From the NCBI GenBank assembly GCA_964425575.1, contig CAYRMN010000040.1:1-9356 (forward strand): a stretch of 9,356 nucleotides of DNA, in the 5' to 3' direction. The translations under genes were made by a program, and so were the position numbers. Position 1 is the stretch's first letter. Each line of letters begins with the position of its first letter. This document shows positions 6,427-9,356 of the stretch, in pieces. The notes under the pieces are model-generated. The model was not told where the DNA came from, made no database searches, and saw only the letters and a program-made list of their open reading frames with translations. This DNA comes from CAYRMN01 sp964425575. GTDB lineage: Bacteria; Patescibacteriota; Patescibacteriia; 2-12-FULL-60-25.

Positions 6427-7464
6427 TCAAAATTGGAAGATTGCTGGAATAGACGAATGAATGGGAGCTGGAAACAAATTATTCAACGGTTCAGTTCCAG
6501 CCAGGCGTAACGCGACCGCTTCGAGCGCAAGACGCGGGGACAATGCTCCACCTACCAAACGCCGAGCGCTGATAATCCCCTGCCCCACAACAAGAGCGAG
6601 AGCTGGATTATCCTGAAGCGCAAAACGAGTAGCATCTGTCCAGTCTTCAAGGACAGCATTCCACGCATCTGCCGCACTGTCCGACGAATCACACGCCTTG
6701 GCCATCTCCTCGATAATCATAAGCCGCTCACCAACTGACGACGCATGGATAAATCGCTCAGCCTGTTTTTTGTGTGAGGTAGATCGATCATCTGTTTGAT
6801 GGAGCAGGGCTAATCCTGGACGGCCTCTGCTTTCATCCGCTCGACGGGAGGCTTCGTCATCAGCAATTCCACGAGCTCGTAAGCCATCGATAAGATCTTT
6901 GCGAGGCACGAGATTGAAAGGCACTTTCACCATGCGGCTTTGTACCGTAGCCGGCAAACGAGACAAATCTTCTGTAATCGCTACAAACACCGCTGCAGCC
7001 GGAGGCTCTTCTAACACTTTTAAAAGTGCATTCATCCCCTCCTCATTCAACCGATCAAGACGCGGAATAAAGCACACCATCCGCTCTGCTACCATTGGTC
7101 GTTCCAGCAATCGAGAACGCGCCTTACGCACTGCCTCAACAGACACCATGGACTTTCCTTCTTCGGCTTCAAGGATGATGAAGTCAGGATGGGAGGAGAG
7201 GGTGTGCAGAGGGCCGTGCGTCGTGTGTAACCCTGTGTCATTGCCGCGTAGGCGCGAACCTTGCTCCTTCTGATCGGCTAAGATTCCCGTTTTCACGGGA
7301 ATGACAGATAACAAAGCACCCACAAACCGCTCCGCGATCGTTCGTTTGCCTACATGAGCCGGTCCATAAAAAACATACCCGGACGCTGGTTTTTGTAGCC
7401 AAAGTTCTAGCAGATGCAAGACAGCTGCATGTCCAATGATGTCCGAGGATAAGGAAGAGGGCAT
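6427..7464 (-). CDS. holB: DNA polymerase III delta-prime subunit, with an in-frame repeat-element insertion
   Basis: Delta-prime is part of the clamp loader that places the sliding clamp on DNA. The protein is 345 aa from the ATG at 7464. It opens with SDIIGHAAVLHLLE, then a P-loop-like GPAHVGKRT (residues 34-42) in which the usual Ser/Thr after the Lys is Arg. Next come HPDFIILEAEEGKSMVSVEAV, the clamp-loader signature NALLKVLEEPPA (about residues 145-156), and LPATVQSR as the sensor 1/SRC-like motif. The Cys-rich zinc module usual between the P-loop and HPD is absent. In its place residues of about 53-77 translate a palindromic repeat element. A farther upstream ATG at 7551 would overlap the coiled-coil gene heavily and adds unrelated residues. 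The start is 4 nt after the upstream stop, suggesting co-transcription. A gamma/tau (DnaX) identity is less likely, given the short length and the degenerate P-loop. Confidence 0.87.
   Translation of the reverse strand: MPSSLSSDIIGHAAVLHLLELWLQKPASGYVFYGPAHVGKRTIAERFVGALLSVIPVKTGILADQKEQGSRLRGNDTGLHTTHGPLHTLSSHPDFIILEAEEGKSMVSVEAVRKARSRLLERPMVAERMVCFIPRLDRLNEEGMNALLKVLEEPPAAAVFVAITEDLSRLPATVQSRMVKVPFNLVPRKDLIDGLRARGIADDEASRRADESRGRPGLALLHQTDDRSTSHKKQAERFIHASSVGERLMIIEEMAKACDSSDSAADAWNAVLEDWTDATRFALQDNPALALVVGQGIISARRLVGGALSPRLALEAVALRLAGTEPLNNLFPAPIHSSIPAIFQF
7236..7306. repeat. dRS3-like palindromic repeat inside holB
   Basis: This 71-bp stretch starts TGTCATT (7236-7242) and ends AATGACA (7300-7306), an exact 7-bp inverted repeat. 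The right arm ATTCCCGTTTTCACGGGAAT (7283-7302) is a perfect ATTCCC-N8-GGGAAT palindrome, the pattern of the Neisseria dRS3 element and its widespread relatives. The left arm (CCGCGTAGGCG) is a decayed version of the usual partner. In the holB frame it reads VIPVKTGI and then RLRGND, the typical translation of this repeat family. Confidence 0.85.
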
Positions 7465-7468
7465 GAAA

Positions 7469-7951
7469 TTAGCTGATGGCAAACGGCTCAAGTGCCAGAA
7501 TACGTGTGGCCGCCGCATGGTCGAGCACTTTGCGCTCGACAAGCGCATCAACCAATGCTGCTAATTTACGATCTTCTTTGCGGACGAGAACGACAAGGTC
7601 CCCGCGCAAATCAGTCACTTTTTCATCAAGATAGTCTTTGGTAACCATGCCAGACTGAACTGTTTCCATGTCAGTCTTTAGTTTTGAAACGTCTGTCTTT
7701 AGACCTGCAACATCCGTCTTTAAAACTGCAACATCTGTCTTTAGACCTGCGACGTCAGTTTTTAGAATAGAAACATCATTTTTCAATTCTGAAACATCAT
7801 GTTCAAGATGCTCTAGTCGCTGATCAACACGGTCAAATCGTTTATCGACTTGATCAAATCGCTGGTCAACATTCGTAGACAAAACGCTGATCATCTCTGT
7901 CAGATCTTGCAGTGCATCAAATACATGTTCGGTTGTATGTTCGTGAGGCAT
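7469..7951 (-). CDS. small coiled-coil protein with ten heptad repeats
   Basis: The protein is 160 aa and hydrophilic, with no signal peptide or membrane segment. Residues 28-97 are ten consecutive seven-residue units, from VDQRFDQ through VDKRFDR, VDQRLEH and LEHDVSE to repeated LKTDVAG-type units. Leu/Val at positions 1 and 5 of each unit gives the 4-3 spacing of a coiled coil, so it likely forms a rod-like oligomer. The C-terminal part (from about residue 103, TKDYLDEKVTDLRGDLVVL) is helical and charged and resembles hypothetical proteins common in Patescibacteria. That is recalled family knowledge, not a search. The function is unknown. It lies just upstream of holB. No good Shine-Dalgarno site is seen before the ATG, and the 79 nt upstream show no convincing promoter. 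Confidence 0.8.
   Translation of the reverse strand: MPHEHTTEHVFDALQDLTEMISVLSTNVDQRFDQVDKRFDRVDQRLEHLEHDVSELKNDVSILKTDVAGLKTDVAVLKTDVAGLKTDVSKLKTDMETVQSGMVTKDYLDEKVTDLRGDLVVLVRKEDRKLAALVDALVERKVLDHAAATRILALEPFAIS
7661..7870 (-). repeat. 21-nt tandem repeats encoding heptads
   Basis: Ten 21-nt units (210 nt) encode residues 28-97 of the coiled-coil protein. The central units, reading roughly GTCTTTAGACCTGC on the plus strand, are the most alike (about 7673-7760). The outer units have diverged. This points to growth by tandem duplication or replication slippage, and the copy number could vary between strains. Confidence 0.85.
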
Positions 7952-8030
7952 ATATATCTACAGCTACCATGACAAAACACATGACGCAACTGTTGAAAGA
8001 ATAGCATGAAAAACTCTTTATATTAAAACA

Positions 8031-8062
8031 GCGCCCGGGGTTCAGGATGAACCACCGGGCGC
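8031..8062 (-). terminator. intrinsic terminator of the Cys-rich gene
   Basis: GCGCCCGG (8031-8038) pairs with CCGGGCGC (8055-8062), and inside it GGTTC (8039-8043) pairs with GAACC (8049-8053). One A is bulged, and the loop is AGGAT. Read on the minus strand this 13-bp hairpin is followed by TGTTTTAATA, an acceptable T-rich tail. It lies about 50 nt after the stop at 8113. The hairpin marks the exact edge of the high-GC DNA, so the T-tail belongs to the low-GC side. If the boundary is an artefact, the tail may not be the natural one. The gap 8063-8112 contains only a small hairpin (GGTCC/GGACC, 8088-8101). Confidence 0.65.
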
Positions 8063-8112
8063 ACGCTCATGACGACGAGCGGAGTCGGGTCCGTGAGGAC
8101 CGGGGAAGGGGG

Positions 8113-9354
8113 TCAGTCGGCCTGACAGTTGGAGGAGGTCGGCAGCCAGCCCTGGACGAGGTAGGCACCCGGCCAGCTGGCGGAGATCATCTCCTTGCCG
8201 TCGCCGTTGGGCGGCTGCTGATCCCACGGCGCGGCGGCCTCGAGCATGGCCGTCCCGTTCGTGTAGTCGAGGACCTTCACGCCGTTCTTGAACGTCGTGA
8301 TGTTGTAGGTGACGCCCTGGGCCTGCGCGCTGACCGGGGCGCACGGGAACCACTCGTCGTAGGGCTGCTGGCCCTGCGGCGCATGGAAGTGGGGCTGCCA
8401 GCGCGGCGAGTTGGCGATCGGCATGAACGAGTGGAAGCACGCGTTGTTGCCGAGCACCTGGGCGGACATCCTCCAAGCCTTGACTGCCTGGGGGTCCGGG
8501 AGACCGGTTCCCTTCGCAACCGGGCCGCTCTCGAGGTTGATCGAGGTCGCCTGGGGGCTGGTCGCGCAGAACTTCCAGTCGTCCAGGACGACGTTGGGGT
8601 TCTGGACGCACTTGATGATCGCGCCCTGAGCAGGGCACTGGTAGACCTCACCGTTCGGCAAGGCATCGCAGAAGACAAAGGCCTTGTCGTCCGGGCAGAT
8701 GACCTGGGTCACATTGCCGCACGCGCCGCAGTCCTGCGCACAGCTCTGACAGGTCTCGCCGGGCTGGCACTGGCCGTTGCCGCAGACCGGCGGCGCGGAG
8801 CAGTCGTGCGGACACGAAGCGAAGGTCTCGCTCGCGTCGCAGACGTTGTTGCCGCACCCGATGGCGCAGTCGGCGGGGCAGGACGCGAAGGTCTCGCTCG
8901 CGTCGCAGACGTTGTTGCCGCACCCGATGGCGCAATCCTGCGGGCAGGAGAGGTGGTTCTCGTTGGCCGCGCAGGTGCCGTTGCCGCAGTGACAGTCGGC
9001 CGGGCAGCTCTGGATGGTCTCGCCCTGGCCGGCCTCGCAGAAACCATCGTTGTCGCAGATGGCGGGGTTGGCGCAGTCGTGCGGACACGAAGCGAAGGTC
9101 TCGCTCGCGTCGCAGACGTTGTTGCCGCACCCGATGGCGCAGTCGGCGGGGCAGGACGCGTTGGTCTCGTTGACCGCGCAGACCGCGTCACCGCACCCGA
9201 GGGCGCAGTCTTGCGGGCAGGAGAAGTGGTTCTCGTTGGCCGCGCAGGTGCCGTTGCCGCAGCTGGGTGCCGCGCAGTCCTGGGGACAGGTCTGGGCCTC
9301 ATTGGCCTCGCAGACGTTGTTGCCGCAGACCGCCGGACAGACGCCGCAGTCGGC
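8113..9354 (-). CDS. Cys-rich tandem-repeat protein with unrecognised C-terminal domain, 5' truncated
   Basis: The frame is open to the right edge, so the start and any signal peptide are missing; 413 residues are visible. Residues 10 to about 211 hold nine units of about 22 residues, with the pattern C-G-N-x-x-C-x3-E-x4-S-C-P-x-D-C (for example CGNNVCDASETFASCPADC). Most units have four cysteines plus conserved Asn, Asp and Glu. This suggests disulfide-stabilised, possibly calcium-binding, extracellular modules. The remaining part, about 200 residues, has eight more Cys and many Trp and Pro, ends WLPTSSNCQAD, and matches no family I recognise. Such Cys-rich arrays are typical of secreted or surface proteins of Myxococcota and similar high-GC bacteria (inference). 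An ATG at 8712 within the frame is internal, since the repeat frame continues unbroken upstream. GC content and codon use are quite unlike the rest of the window. Confidence 0.8.
   Translation of the reverse strand, partial: ADCGVCPAVCGNNVCEANEAQTCPQDCAAPSCGNGTCAANENHFSCPQDCALGCGDAVCAVNETNASCPADCAIGCGNNVCDASETFASCPHDCANPAICDNDGFCEAGQGETIQSCPADCHCGNGTCAANENHLSCPQDCAIGCGNNVCDASETFASCPADCAIGCGNNVCDASETFASCPHDCSAPPVCGNGQCQPGETCQSCAQDCGACGNVTQVICPDDKAFVFCDALPNGEVYQCPAQGAIIKCVQNPNVVLDDWKFCATSPQATSINLESGPVAKGTGLPDPQAVKAWRMSAQVLGNNACFHSFMPIANSPRWQPHFHAPQGQQPYDEWFPCAPVSAQAQGVTYNITTFKNGVKVLDYTNGTAMLEAAAPWDQQPPNGDGKEMISASWPGAYLVQGWLPTSSNCQAD
8722..9327 (-). repeat. nine-unit Cys-rich coding repeat array
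   Basis: The units are about 63-72 nt long and encode the CGNxxC-to-CPxDC module. Some are almost identical in DNA. The 88-bp segment 8800-8887 recurs exactly at 9073-9160. The segment near 8936-8989 recurs near 9206-9263 with a few changes. The pattern suggests that blocks of several units were duplicated together, not single units. Confidence 0.85.
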
Positions 9355-9356
9355 CG

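Noticed and set aside
7236..7306. holB as a pseudogene interrupted by an insertion
   Set aside because: The frame stays open through the element, and all conserved motifs downstream are intact.
7661..7870. Possible CRISPR array (regular 21-nt periodicity)
   Set aside because: There are no unique spacers. The period is a multiple of three, and every unit encodes a heptad in one open frame.
7952..8030. Promoter for the coiled-coil gene
   Set aside because: AT-rich pieces such as TTTAATATAAAG and TAGATATAT exist, but no -35/-10 pair with good spacing. One candidate would need a -35 inside the GC-rich segment.
8709..9302. Long alternative frames in the Cys-rich region (also 8648-9130, 8277-8678 and 8042-8638)
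   Set aside because: High GC and tandem repeats keep several frames open. These read as Arg/Ala/Pro-rich low-complexity sequence, while the chosen frame gives the regular Cys pattern and a structured C-terminus.

Overview
The window holds two very different stretches of DNA. Positions 1 to about 8030 have moderate GC (47% in one line I counted by hand). They carry a compact bacterial gene set, all on the minus strand. From 8031 to the right edge the GC is high (75% in one counted line), and it carries part of a cysteine-rich, tandemly repeated, probably secreted protein. The left part looks like a small-genome uncultured bacterium, and Patescibacteria/CPR is my best guess. The reasons are short intergenic gaps, ATGA and TAATG stop-start overlaps, a single-chain glycyl-tRNA synthetase, a delta-prime subunit without its zinc cysteines, an Asp-box lipoprotein and a short heptad-repeat protein of a kind common in that group. 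TGA is used as a stop, which argues against the code-25 lineages. The right part resembles Cys-rich secreted proteins of high-GC bacteria such as Myxococcota. This taxonomy is inference from composition and gene style, not from a search.

Reading along the minus strand, from right to left: (1) 9354-8113, a partial Cys-rich repeat protein, followed by a strong hairpin terminator at 8062-8031 that sits exactly on the composition boundary. (2) 7951-7469, a coiled-coil protein built on ten 21-nt heptad repeats. (3) 7464-6427, DNA polymerase III delta-prime (holB), with a palindromic repeat element translated in frame inside it. (4) A 102-bp MITE-like inverted repeat (6385-6284), then a seven-Asp-box lipoprotein (6271-5201), then a second element of the same family (5194-5100). 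(5) A five-gene cluster: frr (ribosome recycling), glyS (glycyl-tRNA synthetase), an M16 zinc protease, tpiA (triosephosphate isomerase) and a membrane-anchored TPR protein. (6) A tRNA-Thr(UGU) with its own near-consensus sigma70 promoter, cut at its 3' end by the left edge.

The cluster frr-glyS-M16-tpiA-TPR is probably one transcript. glyS/M16 and M16/tpiA share ATGA overlaps, and tpiA/TPR share TAATG, so translation is probably coupled. None of the starts has a good Shine-Dalgarno sequence. The genes mix translation, glycolysis and protein quality control and do not form one pathway.

I do not see a defence system, CRISPR array, transposase or other clearly new system. The most interesting points are the repeat element absorbed into holB, the abrupt composition break at 8031 (chimeric contig or transfer), and the Cys-rich array with an unrecognised C-terminal domain.
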